Source of the DNA: a virus
Direction: 5' to 3' (one strand)
Virus record (IMG/VR): IMGVR_UViG_3300035703_000116
Location: 1-56,500 of that record
DNA: 56,500 nucleotides
A program made the translations under genes and the position numbers. Within the stretch, counting starts at the first letter, position 1. Every line of letters starts with the position of its first letter. Shown here piece after piece: positions 40,095 to 47,641 of this stretch. Below the pieces are notes generated by a model. That model was not told the origin of the DNA. It saw nothing but the letters and a program-made list of their open reading frames with translations, and searched no databases.

Positions 40095-40684
40095 ATCATT
40101 CCTCTCGCAACACGCCCTGCCCAATCTGTCATAGAAACACGGATGACAAATGCAGGTGGAACGATGAATTTATACTTTGCTACGATGGAGATTCTTTTGC
40201 GCCCCCTCAGCATTTACGTGTCGGCGACAAAATAAAAGTCAATGCAGAAACATTTGCATTGTGCTCAACACTGTCTGGATTTGCGGGAAGCTCTCACTGC
40301 TTTGCGCTTGTCGATGATTTTAATTATCGCTTCTTGAAATATGAAGACAAGCGTGCGTACAGAGCTCAGTGCGTGCGCATCATGAAAGAATTCCTGCAAA
40401 GAAAAAAGTCGATTGATCTTTCCATTAAATTTATCGAGTTGAATGATAATTTGCAAGCGTATAGAGTCGATGAACTGTTAGGTCTTAAGCTGATTGCTCA
40501 GAAATGCAAGTCCCAAGCAGAACATCTTTTAGCTTACGCCTCGGCAAACAAAAGATATGTCGTTGACTATCTCTCGCACGTGAATGCGATTTTTGAGGCA
40601 GAAAAAACAGCAGTCGATGCGCTTGCTGAGATTTCTAGCTTTGAAGAGGTCTGTCTAGGATGCGCCCAAGTATTGACAAAATAG
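40091..40684 (+). CDS. Zinc-finger protein next to helicase, unknown
   Basis: 197 residues from a GTG. N-terminal zinc-ribbon-like part (TPCPICHRNTDDKCRWNDEF, then FILCYDG), then FRVGDK-like strands and a helical half (KSQAEHLLAYASANKRYVVD). A CPIC...C...C start next to a helicase recalls primase zinc domains, but no catalytic primase motif is visible. Confidence 0.6.
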   Translation: MNHSSRNTPCPICHRNTDDKCRWNDEFILCYDGDSFAPPQHLRVGDKIKVNAETFALCSTLSGFAGSSHCFALVDDFNYRFLKYEDKRAYRAQCVRIMKEFLQRKKSIDLSIKFIELNDNLQAYRVDELLGLKLIAQKCKSQAEHLLAYASANKRYVVDYLSHVNAIFEAEKTAVDALAEISSFEEVCLGCAQVLTK

Positions 40685-40708
40685 CAATAGTGCGCAAGAC
40701 TTTGCGGA

Positions 40709-42235
40709 ATGCGCACTCACTCTCTCAACGCAGAACAGACAATGCTTGATCAAATTCCTGCTCAGAAAAAGAAAAACTACATCTCCTGCAAGAAGATCGC
40801 ATCTTTTCGCAAGGGCATGAAAGCGACAGAAAAAGGAAAAATGTCGTCTTCAAGTTATACGTTTTTTGCATTTGAACATGAAAATTCAATTACTTTTTCG
40901 TCGCGCTACAGATCGAAAGACTACGAGGGTGGGTCAGTTTTTAATGATCACTTCAAATATCAACTCAAGATCAGAACGTTAAAATCTGGTGAAAAAAGAT
41001 TTATTTTTTACAACTTGGCTGGGCGCCAAGTCGGAGTTCGCACTTCGTCTCCAAATCACATGCGTAGCAAGTTGGCAATGCTTTGCAGGGCGCAAGAGGG
41101 TAATCGCAAAAAACCCATGCACAAAGACCCTGATCGTGGGCTCTACTTGGCTCAGGAGCGTCGCCTACTTGCTTTTCTGCGCAGCTTTCTGAAGCGTCAT
41201 GGGATCTCGACTCGTTATCTGAGTAACGACCCGTTCTCTTTGATGACGCAGCTCTGCTACCCAGGCACTCGTGAATTTACAGATGAAACACTGCGTAAAA
41301 TTTCTGTTGGTAAATTTCTGATTGACGATCCAGTAAAAACAATTTTACGTACAAACGGAAAGAAGAGTAGGCGCGTTCTATTCAGTGCAATCAAGAAAAA
41401 TCCACTGATGGCGCAAGGATTGCTGCGATTTGCAAAGTACATAAGAATTAATCGCTCACTGGATCATGCGCAAGAATTTCTTGAAAAAATGTCGCAAGCG
41501 CATTTAGATCGCTTTGGGCAAGAACGTATATTTTCGGACGGTCTTTATCACGAGTACGGGGCAAAGTATTTGAAAGCGAAGCAAATGAAGGTTTTTGATC
41601 GCTTATCTATTGATGCAATTATTTCAGCGCTTTATAGCAGTATGATTCTCAATGATACATTTTCAATGATTCACAGACTCAACGCAAATGAAGGATTTGA
41701 TTTCTCGCAAATTCAGTATAATTCGATTAGAGAGTTGCACGATGCACTTACTGAACTAACCCCAAAACGAAGAAAGAATTCTTTTACTCATTTTTTCTTC
41801 AAAGAAAGCAATCCCTCAGTCCAGTTTTGCAAGAAACTGCAAGATGGATTTGTCGATAATCGCTACTCAGTTTGTTACGCGACTGGAACAAAGGAACTTC
41901 ATCAGTTGGCTGGCATCATGCACAACTGTGCTTTTTTCTATTACAATAGAATCGAAAAAGGAGACTACGCAATCTTCTGCATCAAAGATGACGGCAAGAC
42001 GAAGTACATGTTTGGAATGAATCTTTACTACAGAAAAGACGTGAATCGCTTATTTGCAAAGCTTGATCAAGCCGTAGCAATGTGTAACGCAAAAATTGAG
42101 GTAGACATTGAAAACGAATTGAATGATAAAATTCAAAAAGCTCTAGCCCCTTCTATTCTTTATAGCTATGAACTCCGACTACCCAAAAATCAGCCCCGCG
42201 CCGAACTGGGTGTCAATCTTTACGCTGCACCCTGA
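40709..42235 (+). CDS. PcfJ-like protein
   Basis: 508 residues. The last 120 carry KELHQLAGIMHNCAFFYYNR, then GDYAIFCIKDDGKTKYMFGM and LFAKLDQAVAMC, matching the PcfJ-like layout (L..E...L.NC...Y......G...I..I.). The rest is helical and basic. Family members occur in phages and conjugative elements; the activity is unknown. AGTGCGC (40689) and GCGCACT (40711) pair across the start codon, so translation could be masked; the ATG at 40742 is an alternative. Confidence 0.55.
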   Translation: MRTHSLNAEQTMLDQIPAQKKKNYISCKKIASFRKGMKATEKGKMSSSSYTFFAFEHENSITFSSRYRSKDYEGGSVFNDHFKYQLKIRTLKSGEKRFIFYNLAGRQVGVRTSSPNHMRSKLAMLCRAQEGNRKKPMHKDPDRGLYLAQERRLLAFLRSFLKRHGISTRYLSNDPFSLMTQLCYPGTREFTDETLRKISVGKFLIDDPVKTILRTNGKKSRRVLFSAIKKNPLMAQGLLRFAKYIRINRSLDHAQEFLEKMSQAHLDRFGQERIFSDGLYHEYGAKYLKAKQMKVFDRLSIDAIISALYSSMILNDTFSMIHRLNANEGFDFSQIQYNSIRELHDALTELTPKRRKNSFTHFFFKESNPSVQFCKKLQDGFVDNRYSVCYATGTKELHQLAGIMHNCAFFYYNRIEKGDYAIFCIKDDGKTKYMFGMNLYYRKDVNRLFAKLDQAVAMCNAKIEVDIENELNDKIQKALAPSILYSYELRLPKNQPRAELGVNLYAAP

Positions 42236-42371
42236 ACTCGATCCACCGGGATACAATGACACTTTTATCGAAATTTATGAGCATCCATACGTAAAACCGG
42301 GGGCAGACAAAGAAGAAAAAGCAAAGGAGAAAAAGAAAAAGAAAAAGCTTGGGCGCAATGAGAAAGCTTAA
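42168..42371 (+). CDS. Small Lys-rich protein
   Basis: 67 residues, overlapping the end of the PcfJ-like gene by 68 bases in another frame. SPAPNWVSIFTLHPELDPPG, then a Lys-rich tail. Not recognised; the codon content of the last part looks coding. Confidence 0.5.
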   Translation: MNSDYPKISPAPNWVSIFTLHPELDPPGYNDTFIEIYEHPYVKPGADKEEKAKEKKKKKKLGRNEKA

Positions 42372-42874
42372 AAGTCATCCCAGTTACTTTCTTTGCTGCG
42401 CGTCGTAACGCAGTTTTGCCTGAACAATCCATCGCTGATAGTCAACCGGATTGGCTTCATTGCGCACCACTTGTTTGAAGTGATCCGCAAATGTTTGCAT
42501 TTCCTCTTGCTTAACGCGTGCTTCTTTTTCGATTTTTTTTGCCAAGCTAATTCTTTTCAAGAGTGCTTGGTGCAATGCCGCCAAGTCAGCTCTGGTATTC
42601 GTAAAATTCTCCCATTCCTTTTGAGTCGATTCGCGGCCATACCTTTTGGCGCGACTAGCTAGAATTTTTAGCTTTGCGTTTACCCTTGTCAGATTTCCAC
42701 TTACTTCATTGGCTACATCTAAAGCGTCTTCAATGTCAATAATTGAGCCATCTTTTGCGCTTATGTTGCGATTCAGGATTTTTGAGAACATAATTGTGCT
42801 GGTGATTGAAGTAAATTGCTACCCTGAAAATTGTACCATTTAACTCGCTAAAAGTCATCCCAGTTACTTTCTTT
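42369..42874. repeat. 26-bp direct repeat flanking the gene at 42384-42791
   Basis: Bases 42369-42394 and 42849-42874 are identical, 480 bases apart. In the right copy they encode the C-terminus KESNWDDF of the gene at 42848-43141; in the left copy the same bases are read in another frame at the end of the 42384 gene. This looks like insertion or duplication of a one-gene cassette. Confidence 0.75.
42384..42791 (-). CDS. Hypothetical coiled protein, minus strand insert
   Basis: 135 residues, helical and basic: ALDVANEVSGNLTRVNAKLK, SLAKKIEKEARVKQEEMQTF. Lies between 26-bp direct repeats, against the surrounding operon. A TACAAT at the upstream gap may be its -10 box. Not recognised. Confidence 0.6.
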   Translation of the reverse strand: MFSKILNRNISAKDGSIIDIEDALDVANEVSGNLTRVNAKLKILASRAKRYGRESTQKEWENFTNTRADLAALHQALLKRISLAKKIEKEARVKQEEMQTFADHFKQVVRNEANPVDYQRWIVQAKLRYDAQQRK

Positions 42875-43141
42875 TCTTTTTTCAAATTCATCAAGCGTTA
42901 CTTTTTCAAAATCAATTGGCGCAACAGGAATTTTTCTTGTCAAGTGCTTGTGAGATGAATTCTCTTCCGTACTAATCCCGTTGATCTCGCAATACTTTTC
43001 ATGCCATTCCTGAATCATTCTTCTATCAACAAAACCCTGCATTAAGTTTGCAATTGCTTGCACACTCTCGCCTTTTTCAAAAAGCAAATTCACCGTCACT
43101 CGCAGGATTCGGTTGAGAGATGTGGAGGCGCGTGTGGGCAT
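42848..43141 (-). CDS. Hypothetical helical protein, minus strand
   Basis: 97 residues from the ATG at 43141. TSLNRILRVTVNLLFEKGES, then VQAIANLMQGFVDRRMIQEW and an acidic C-terminus. Divergent from the ERF gene across a 70-base promoter region, so could be a regulator, but no clear HTH. Confidence 0.6.
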   Translation of the reverse strand: MPTRASTSLNRILRVTVNLLFEKGESVQAIANLMQGFVDRRMIQEWHEKYCEINGISTEENSSHKHLTRKIPVAPIDFEKVTLDEFEKRKESNWDDF

Positions 43142-43156
43142 TTTGCAGCTAAGGGG

Positions 43157-43186
43157 TTGACAGGTCGTACGATCTGATGCTACCTT
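43157..43186 (+). promoter_or_regulatory. Promoter for recombination operon
   Basis: TTGACA (43157-43162), 18-base spacer with the palindrome TCGTACGA, TACCTT (43181-43186). The predicted start lies about 20 bases before the ERF ATG at 43212. Confidence 0.6.
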
Positions 43187-43211
43187 GCATCTGTTCAGCA
43201 CACAAGGCGGC

Positions 43212-43982
43212 ATGTCCGTTCATCAGAAGCTCATGCAGGCGCGTATCGCGCTTCAGGGCAAAAAGCTTTCAAAAAGCGGTAAAAACAAATTTGCTGGGTA
43301 CAATTACTTTGAACTTGGGGATTTTCTTCCCACTGTTCAAGAAATCTTTCTATCGCTCGGAATTTCGGGTGTTGTCAGCTACGGCAAAGACGAAGCCACT
43401 CTGACCATCACCGACTGCAGCAACCCCGACGACTGCATCGAGATCTCCAGCCCCATGTCCAGCGCTGCCCTCAAGGGAGCGCACGAGATTCAGAACCTGG
43501 GCGCTGTACAGACCTACCTGCGCCGCTACCTCTGGGTGACGGCCATGGAAATCGTTGAGCACGACGCCCTGGATGCCGTTCTGGGCAGCGATGCGGGCGC
43601 TGTGGCACCCAAGGTGGCTCCAGCTCCTGCGGCGACCCGAAAGCCCGTTGATGAAACCCCTGGCGGCCTCCCTGCCAGCGTTGCTTTTGCGCCCACCTCA
43701 GTCAACGAAAAGCTTGAAACCAAGCTGATGGATCTGGGTATTACGCAGTACGGAATCAAAACCGTGCTCACGATCACTGAATCCTTGAGCCTTGCAGAAA
43801 TCCCTGAAAACAAAGCAACGGCGCTGCTGAAAGCAGTTGGAAAGGATCACGTCAAGATGTTCAATCAGGGCAAGAACAGCAAGGGCGCACAAATTATTCC
43901 CGAGCCCGTCAGCGACAAAGTAAGCACTAAGTCGATTGATGATCTTGCAAAAGCTGCTGAAGATGCTTTTGGAGATGACTGA
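43212..43982 (+). CDS. erf: ERF-type ssDNA annealing recombinase
   Basis: 256 residues from the ATG at 43212 (AAGG 5 bases upstream). KFAGYNYFELGDFLPTVQEI, SSALKGAHE-like and LGAVQTYLRRYLWVTAMEIV, then EHDALDAVLG are the conserved ERF core. A Pro/Ala linker and a second helical domain (LMDLGITQYGIKTVLTITES) follow. It anneals single strands during recombination or repair and is paired here with the nuclease at 46880 and SSB at 47641. The core codons (43381-43560) are 61% G+C against 35% just upstream. Confidence 0.85.
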   Translation: MSVHQKLMQARIALQGKKLSKSGKNKFAGYNYFELGDFLPTVQEIFLSLGISGVVSYGKDEATLTITDCSNPDDCIEISSPMSSAALKGAHEIQNLGAVQTYLRRYLWVTAMEIVEHDALDAVLGSDAGAVAPKVAPAPAATRKPVDETPGGLPASVAFAPTSVNEKLETKLMDLGITQYGIKTVLTITESLSLAEIPENKATALLKAVGKDHVKMFNQGKNSKGAQIIPEPVSDKVSTKSIDDLAKAAEDAFGDD

Positions 43983-44185
43983 TGAAAATCAACACAAGTC
44001 AGCGAGTTACGTTTACTCTCCCTCGCCCTATTTACGAGAAACTTGTTGAGCTGGCGCAGCTAAGCGATACAAGTATTGCTGGGTTGACGAATCGAGCTAC
44101 TCGTGAGTGGCTGGAAGAGAACTACAAGCAGTTCATCGCTTTTTACTCAAAAGACAAGTCGGCGACGCAAGAGCGCTGGAAGTAA
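43982..44185 (+). CDS. Ribbon-helix-helix DNA-binding protein
   Basis: 67 residues. QRVTFTLPRPIYEKLVELAQ followed by DTSIAGLTNRATREWLEENY matches the CopG/MetJ-type ribbon-helix-helix (strand with alternating polar residues, then two helices). The start overlaps the ERF stop (TGATG). Likely a small regulator; no toxin gene is next to it. Confidence 0.75.
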   Translation: MKINTSQRVTFTLPRPIYEKLVELAQLSDTSIAGLTNRATREWLEENYKQFIAFYSKDKSATQERWK

Positions 44186-44200
44186 TCAACAGAAATCGCA

Positions 44201-44596
44201 ATGAGAAACAACACTGTTTTCACGATTAGCATCACTGTCGCATCTCTCGCGGCCCTTGCTTTCGTTCTCTGGGGACTTCCCCAACTCGGCGTCTACAACC
44301 GCACCTTGGCCGGCAAAGCCTCCCTCATGGAGGCCGAAAGCACGCGCCAAGTAAAAGTGCTTGAAGCGAAGGCGAAAAAAGATGCAGCTTCGCTTGAGGC
44401 GGAGGCTGAAATCGAACGCGCTAAAGGCGTTGCAGAAGCTAATCGCATCATCGGTGATTCGCTGAAAGACAATCCGCGATATTTGCAGTTTCTTTACATC
44501 AAGGGACTTGAAGAGGGCAGTCAAAATGGAGCAAAAGTAATTTATGTTCCAACAGAAGGCGGCCTCCCTGTTCCAACGCTGGGTATCGAGAAATGA
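44201..44596 (+). CDS. Membrane-anchored SPFH/prohibitin-like protein
   Basis: 131 residues. One membrane helix at 8-28 (ISITVASLAALAFVLWGLPQ), then a long Glu/Ala/Lys coiled coil and RAKGVAEANRIIGDSLKDNP, YLQFLYIKGLEE and VIYVPTEGGLPV. This matches the C-terminal part of SPFH proteins found in phages. Probable membrane scaffold; role in infection unknown. Confidence 0.65.
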   Translation: MRNNTVFTISITVASLAALAFVLWGLPQLGVYNRTLAGKASLMEAESTRQVKVLEAKAKKDAASLEAEAEIERAKGVAEANRIIGDSLKDNPRYLQFLYIKGLEEGSQNGAKVIYVPTEGGLPVPTLGIEK

Positions 44597-44802
44597 GTGC
44601 ACGTTATCTGGTGTACCAAGTTGGTTGCATCGAGTGCGGCGTGTCTTCTTACCCAATCAAGACTTGCGCAACACTTGAAGACGCTCAAGCTGTAGCCAAT
44701 GCGCATCCGAGCACTTGGGAAACCGAGGGCGGAGAAGGCTATGTCACCGTCATTGATTTACAAGAGTGCAAAACGGTTGGCTATAACAGAAACGATGACT
44801 AA
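44593..44802 (+). CDS. Small Cys-containing protein, unknown
   Basis: 69 residues. YLVYQVGCIECGVSSYPIKT, then TLEDAQAVANAHPSTWETEG and a beta tail. One CxxC. Start overlaps the upstream stop (ATGA). Not recognised. Confidence 0.6.
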   Translation: MSARYLVYQVGCIECGVSSYPIKTCATLEDAQAVANAHPSTWETEGGEGYVTVIDLQECKTVGYNRNDD

Positions 44803-44835
44803 AGCTGCTGGCTCTACACGCTACGAGGTTCAACT

Positions 44836-45183
44836 ATGACTCAAGAACACCCGATCACCCCTTCGCCTGATCTGATTAGGCAGTGGAATGAAGACGCTGC
44901 CACTGCACCAATGGCAGATCAGCGCTACATCGCCATCCAAGCCGCCCGCTGGGGCGCTGATCAGGAGCTAAAGGCGTGCTGCACCTGGCTCAGCGATCAC
45001 GGCTGGATTGCTGCAGATCCAAAACTCCACGCCGCCCGCCGCCCCAAGTCGCCGAGCTTGAAGGAGCGGGCACTGGAGGCACTAAATGAAGCCGTCTACA
45101 TGGCCGATGACAGCCCACCTGAGGGCATTAGTACGGACCAGGCAGACATCATCCGCCGCGCCCTGGAGCAACTTGATGACTAA
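44836..45183 (+). CDS. Cyanophage/Synechococcus-type conserved small protein
   Basis: 115 residues. HPITPSPDLIRQWNEDAATA, YIAIQAARWGADQELKACCT, WLSDHGW, then SLKERALEALNEA. I recognise the pattern (ITPxPELVxQW, AARWGADQELEACCxWL, RRPKPPSLKEQAL) from Synechococcus genomes and phages, where it has no known function. This is a host hint. Confidence 0.7.
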   Translation: MTQEHPITPSPDLIRQWNEDAATAPMADQRYIAIQAARWGADQELKACCTWLSDHGWIAADPKLHAARRPKSPSLKERALEALNEAVYMADDSPPEGISTDQADIIRRALEQLDD

Positions 45184-45349
45184 CACAGACAGGCTTTTGT
45201 CATTTGCCATCTGGGCTTGCATTTTAGGTTTTATTGGATACCAGCTTTTCCAAGAAGCGAACATGGGCCGACAGTGCAGCAAAGGCGGCGGAGTAGTTGT
45301 TATTGCATCAAACCTAACCGGTGTTTGTGTCCGCCGGGCACCGCGCTAG
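45176..45349 (+). CDS. Small membrane protein, 57 residues
   Basis: One membrane helix near residues 7-25 (LLSFAIWACILGFIGYQLFQ), then a Cys/Gly/Val segment and a basic tail. The ATG overlaps the upstream stop. Not recognised. Confidence 0.55.
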   Translation: MTNTDRLLSFAIWACILGFIGYQLFQEANMGRQCSKGGGVVVIASNLTGVCVRRAPR

Positions 45350-45367
45350 TAGTCAACATTACTAGTC

Positions 45368-45436
45368 ATGCTTGAAGCAGCTATTTCCGTGGCCATTATG
45401 GCTTTTTGGATTTACCACTTCACTAGGACCCATTAG
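45368..45436 (+). CDS. Possible 22-residue membrane peptide
   Basis: MLEAAISVAIMAFWIYHFTR forms one hydrophobic helix with a basic end, placed between two real genes in the same direction. It may be chance; no ribosome-binding site is clear. Confidence 0.3.
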   Translation: MLEAAISVAIMAFWIYHFTRTH

Positions 45437-45453
45437 AAGTTTCGCCAACCACC

Positions 45454-45717
45454 ATGACCGATTACAAACAAATGTGCGCTGAGCTGCTTAATCGACTTCA
45501 AGGTCTGTATGACGAGCTAGTCGATTCTGAGATGGGCTGGGTTCCCCCTGAAGCTCAAGAATTGATGACACGTGCCCGCGCCGCATTGGCGGAGCCCGAG
45601 CCGGAGGGGCCTACGGATGCCGACTTGCACGCAATGGCTTTCAGTTACTCGCAGCCTTGTTACAAATTTGAATACATCCCCTTTGCTCGCTCTGTCCTCG
45701 CCCGCTGGGGCAAGTAG
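45454..45717 (+). CDS. Cyanophage-type conserved small protein
   Basis: 87 residues. TDYKQMCAELLNRLQGLYDE, LMTRARAALAEPEPEGPTDA and a C-terminal IPFARSVLARWGK. The MTDYxxLCAELxxxL ... RARAxLA.PE.EGPTD ... ARxVLARWG pattern recurs in Synechococcus phages and hosts. Function unknown. Confidence 0.7.
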   Translation: MTDYKQMCAELLNRLQGLYDELVDSEMGWVPPEAQELMTRARAALAEPEPEGPTDADLHAMAFSYSQPCYKFEYIPFARSVLARWGK

Positions 45718-45728
45718 TCCGTCAACTG

Positions 45729-45959
45729 ATGACTCAACAACTTTCACCCGCTGCTCAGGCAGATCTAGACGACACCTATTACGAGTGGGAACTGGAGGAC
45801 GACGAAGGCGAATGGCAGGCCGGTGGTTCTGCCAACAACTTTGAGGATGTACAGCGGGAAGGAATGCGTTACCTGCAGACCTACGCTCAAGAAGGATTCC
45901 ACAAGCTGATCATCCGCCAACACTGCACAAAGGTTATTCAGGTGATTGACAATGGCTGA
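45729..45959 (+). CDS. Conserved small protein with LSPAAQ start
   Basis: 76 residues. QQLSPAAQADLDDTYYEWEL, then VQREGMRYLQTYAQEGFHKL and IIRQHCTKVIQV. Its N-terminal LSxAAQAxLD segment is shared with the next gene. Function unknown. Confidence 0.65.
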   Translation: MTQQLSPAAQADLDDTYYEWELEDDEGEWQAGGSANNFEDVQREGMRYLQTYAQEGFHKLIIRQHCTKVIQVIDNG

Positions 45960-46158
45960 ACTTTCATCTGCTGCTCAGGCAGTGCTGGATGCTGTTGAAG
46001 ACGACTGCATCCACCCAGACGACAAACATCGGATTGCCGCCGCCGCCCTTCGCGCTGCTGCGGATCAGGTGGTGCCACAGGCACTCTGTGTTTACAACCC
46101 TGAATCAATTTCAGTTCGCAATCAGCTTCTCGCGATTGCTGATGAGCTTGAGACCTGA
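45952..46158 (+). CDS. Conserved small protein with LSSAAQ start
   Basis: 68 residues from the ATG at 45952 (45946 also possible). ELSSAAQAVLDAVEDDCIHP, then HRIAAAALRAAADQVVPQAL and RNQLLAIADELET. The pattern is common in Synechococcus phage proteins. Start overlaps the upstream stop. Confidence 0.65.
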   Translation: MAELSSAAQAVLDAVEDDCIHPDDKHRIAAAALRAAADQVVPQALCVYNPESISVRNQLLAIADELET

Positions 46159-46166
46159 TTAACTTT

Positions 46167-46373
46167 ATGGCTAAACGATTAGACTTATCTGACAAATGGG
46201 GCCATTCAGGCATCAGTATTACTTGGACGCCATCCGCTCAGCGTCTTAACGTTAGCGCTTGGTACGACTCTTTTGTTGGAATTGAAGGCGACAGTATGAC
46301 ATTGCATCAGTTTTTCGATAAGCTGGGCATCACCGAAAAAGACTGCGCCAAAGCTTTCAGGTCCGTCAAATAG
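46167..46373 (+). CDS. Hypothetical small protein
   Basis: 68 residues. HSGISITWTPSAQRLNVSAW (beta hairpin), then EGDSMTLHQFFDKLGITEKD. Alpha/beta, not recognised. Confidence 0.6.
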   Translation: MAKRLDLSDKWGHSGISITWTPSAQRLNVSAWYDSFVGIEGDSMTLHQFFDKLGITEKDCAKAFRSVK

Positions 46374-46437
46374 ACGATCAACTCCTAGTCAACTTCTAAT
46401 TTCCCTCAAATTAGAACTTCAATCAGCCCGCCCCTCA

Positions 46438-46710
46438 GTGCCGCTCAACAAAGCTTCCCTGCCCTGCCCCAAATGCAATGCTCTGATCACAAAAGTAACG
46501 AGTTCATTAAGAACTCCGAGTGGAGATTTTTACAGATACAGACAATGTGAATTCTGCGGGCACAGATACAAGACGGTACAGCTCGCTGAAATCCTTGCAG
46601 CACCAGGCGAAGTAAGAACAACTCACGAAGGTCACGCAGCCATCATCAACTGGAAAAAAGTTTTTGATCGAGTTCTTCCATCTCTTCTGCAAAAACATGA
46701 CCAAACTTGA
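46438..46710 (+). CDS. NrdR-like zinc ribbon protein, second copy
   Basis: 90 residues from a GTG. LPCPKCNALITKVTSSLRTP then FYRYRQCEFCGHRYKTVQLA has the zinc-ribbon spacing CxxC...CxxC with RxRxC..C..RYKT, as in NrdR and the gene at 30868-31170. No ATP-cone. A helical tail (AIINWKKVFDRVLPSLLQKH) follows. Confidence 0.65.
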   Translation: MPLNKASLPCPKCNALITKVTSSLRTPSGDFYRYRQCEFCGHRYKTVQLAEILAAPGEVRTTHEGHAAIINWKKVFDRVLPSLLQKHDQT

Positions 46711-46870
46711 ACACGAACTCTGCCTTGCCATCTCCCCAATTATCAACGATCGAGCGCCAGAGGAGTGGGAGGCGGAATCAAAACGCGCATTGCTTGCAAT
46801 TATCGTTTACTTGCGAGATAATGGGTACTGGCAGGCGGCTGACTTCCTGCTCTCAAACTCTTCTCTTTAA
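46697..46870 (+). CDS. Small helical protein, 57 residues
   Basis: TKLEHELCLAISPIINDRAP, WEAESKRALLAIIVYLRDNG. Its start overlaps the end of the zinc-ribbon gene by 14 bases. Not recognised. Confidence 0.55.
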   Translation: MTKLEHELCLAISPIINDRAPEEWEAESKRALLAIIVYLRDNGYWQAADFLLSNSSL

Positions 46871-46879
46871 TCAGAAAGC

Positions 46880-47641
46880 ATGGCACACCCTAAATCCGGT
46901 TTCTACGTCAAAGACGATCACGAATACGTTTCCGTCAGCTCTGTTCTGGGTAGAACATCAGAGCTGTTCGATCCCAACAAAATAAAGGGTCTTGAAATCT
47001 GGCGACAGATGGAGCCCAACTGGGAAGACATTATGCAGCGGGCGCAGCGCAGAGGAACGATCATTCACGCTGAAGTAGAAATGTCTTTTATGAAAGATGC
47101 AGAAAAACATAAAATGGATCATGCGACGATGGATGAAATTATGAGCTACAACATTCATGAGTACATCACTTATCTGTCGCCCGTTCTTGATTTAATCAAA
47201 AAGGAAAACTTCAAGAATGAAGTCAGCGCTCCATCTTTTTTGATGGAAGAAGCTCTTTACTGTCATCTTGGCTATGCAGGCACTGCTGACTTGCGCCTGC
47301 ACTGGGATGGCCAGTACAGCATTTGGGACTGGAAGACAGTGCGCTCGTACAAAGAAGAGGGCGTCAAGAAAAAAGCAAAATCAATGTCGCATTACAAAAG
47401 CGCTGAAGTGCAGATCGCCGCATATGCACTCGCTCACAATCTCGCTGTAAAACGAGGCGAGCTTGACAATGAGATAACTCAGGGTGTAATATGTGTTTGC
47501 TACGACTGGCGTGAACCTCATGTTCACGTTCTGAACAAGCAAGAGCTGAAAGCTCGTGCGCAAGAATTTATCGAGCGTTACAAAGCTTACTGCTCACTCG
47601 AAAACACCCAATTCCCAAGGCTCATTGAGCCTGAACTCTGA
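46880..47641 (+). CDS. PD-(D/E)XK exonuclease (RecB/Cas4-like)
   Basis: 253 residues. SVSSVLGRTSELFDPNKIKG and QRRGTIIHAEVEM at the N-terminus, then the core GYAGTADLRLHWDGQYSIWD with WKTV giving the D...D-x-K active site, and a QIAAYALAHNL helix with the trailing Gln. This fits MGME1/RecB-like single-strand exonucleases that work with annealing proteins. It lies between ERF and SSB genes, and its stop touches the SSB start. Confidence 0.75.
   Translation: MAHPKSGFYVKDDHEYVSVSSVLGRTSELFDPNKIKGLEIWRQMEPNWEDIMQRAQRRGTIIHAEVEMSFMKDAEKHKMDHATMDEIMSYNIHEYITYLSPVLDLIKKENFKNEVSAPSFLMEEALYCHLGYAGTADLRLHWDGQYSIWDWKTVRSYKEEGVKKKAKSMSHYKSAEVQIAAYALAHNLAVKRGELDNEITQGVICVCYDWREPHVHVLNKQELKARAQEFIERYKAYCSLENTQFPRLIEPEL

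Noticed and set aside
43982-44185. Toxin-antitoxin pair
   Set aside because: A ribbon-helix-helix protein is present, but the neighbouring gene is a membrane coiled-coil protein, not a toxin.
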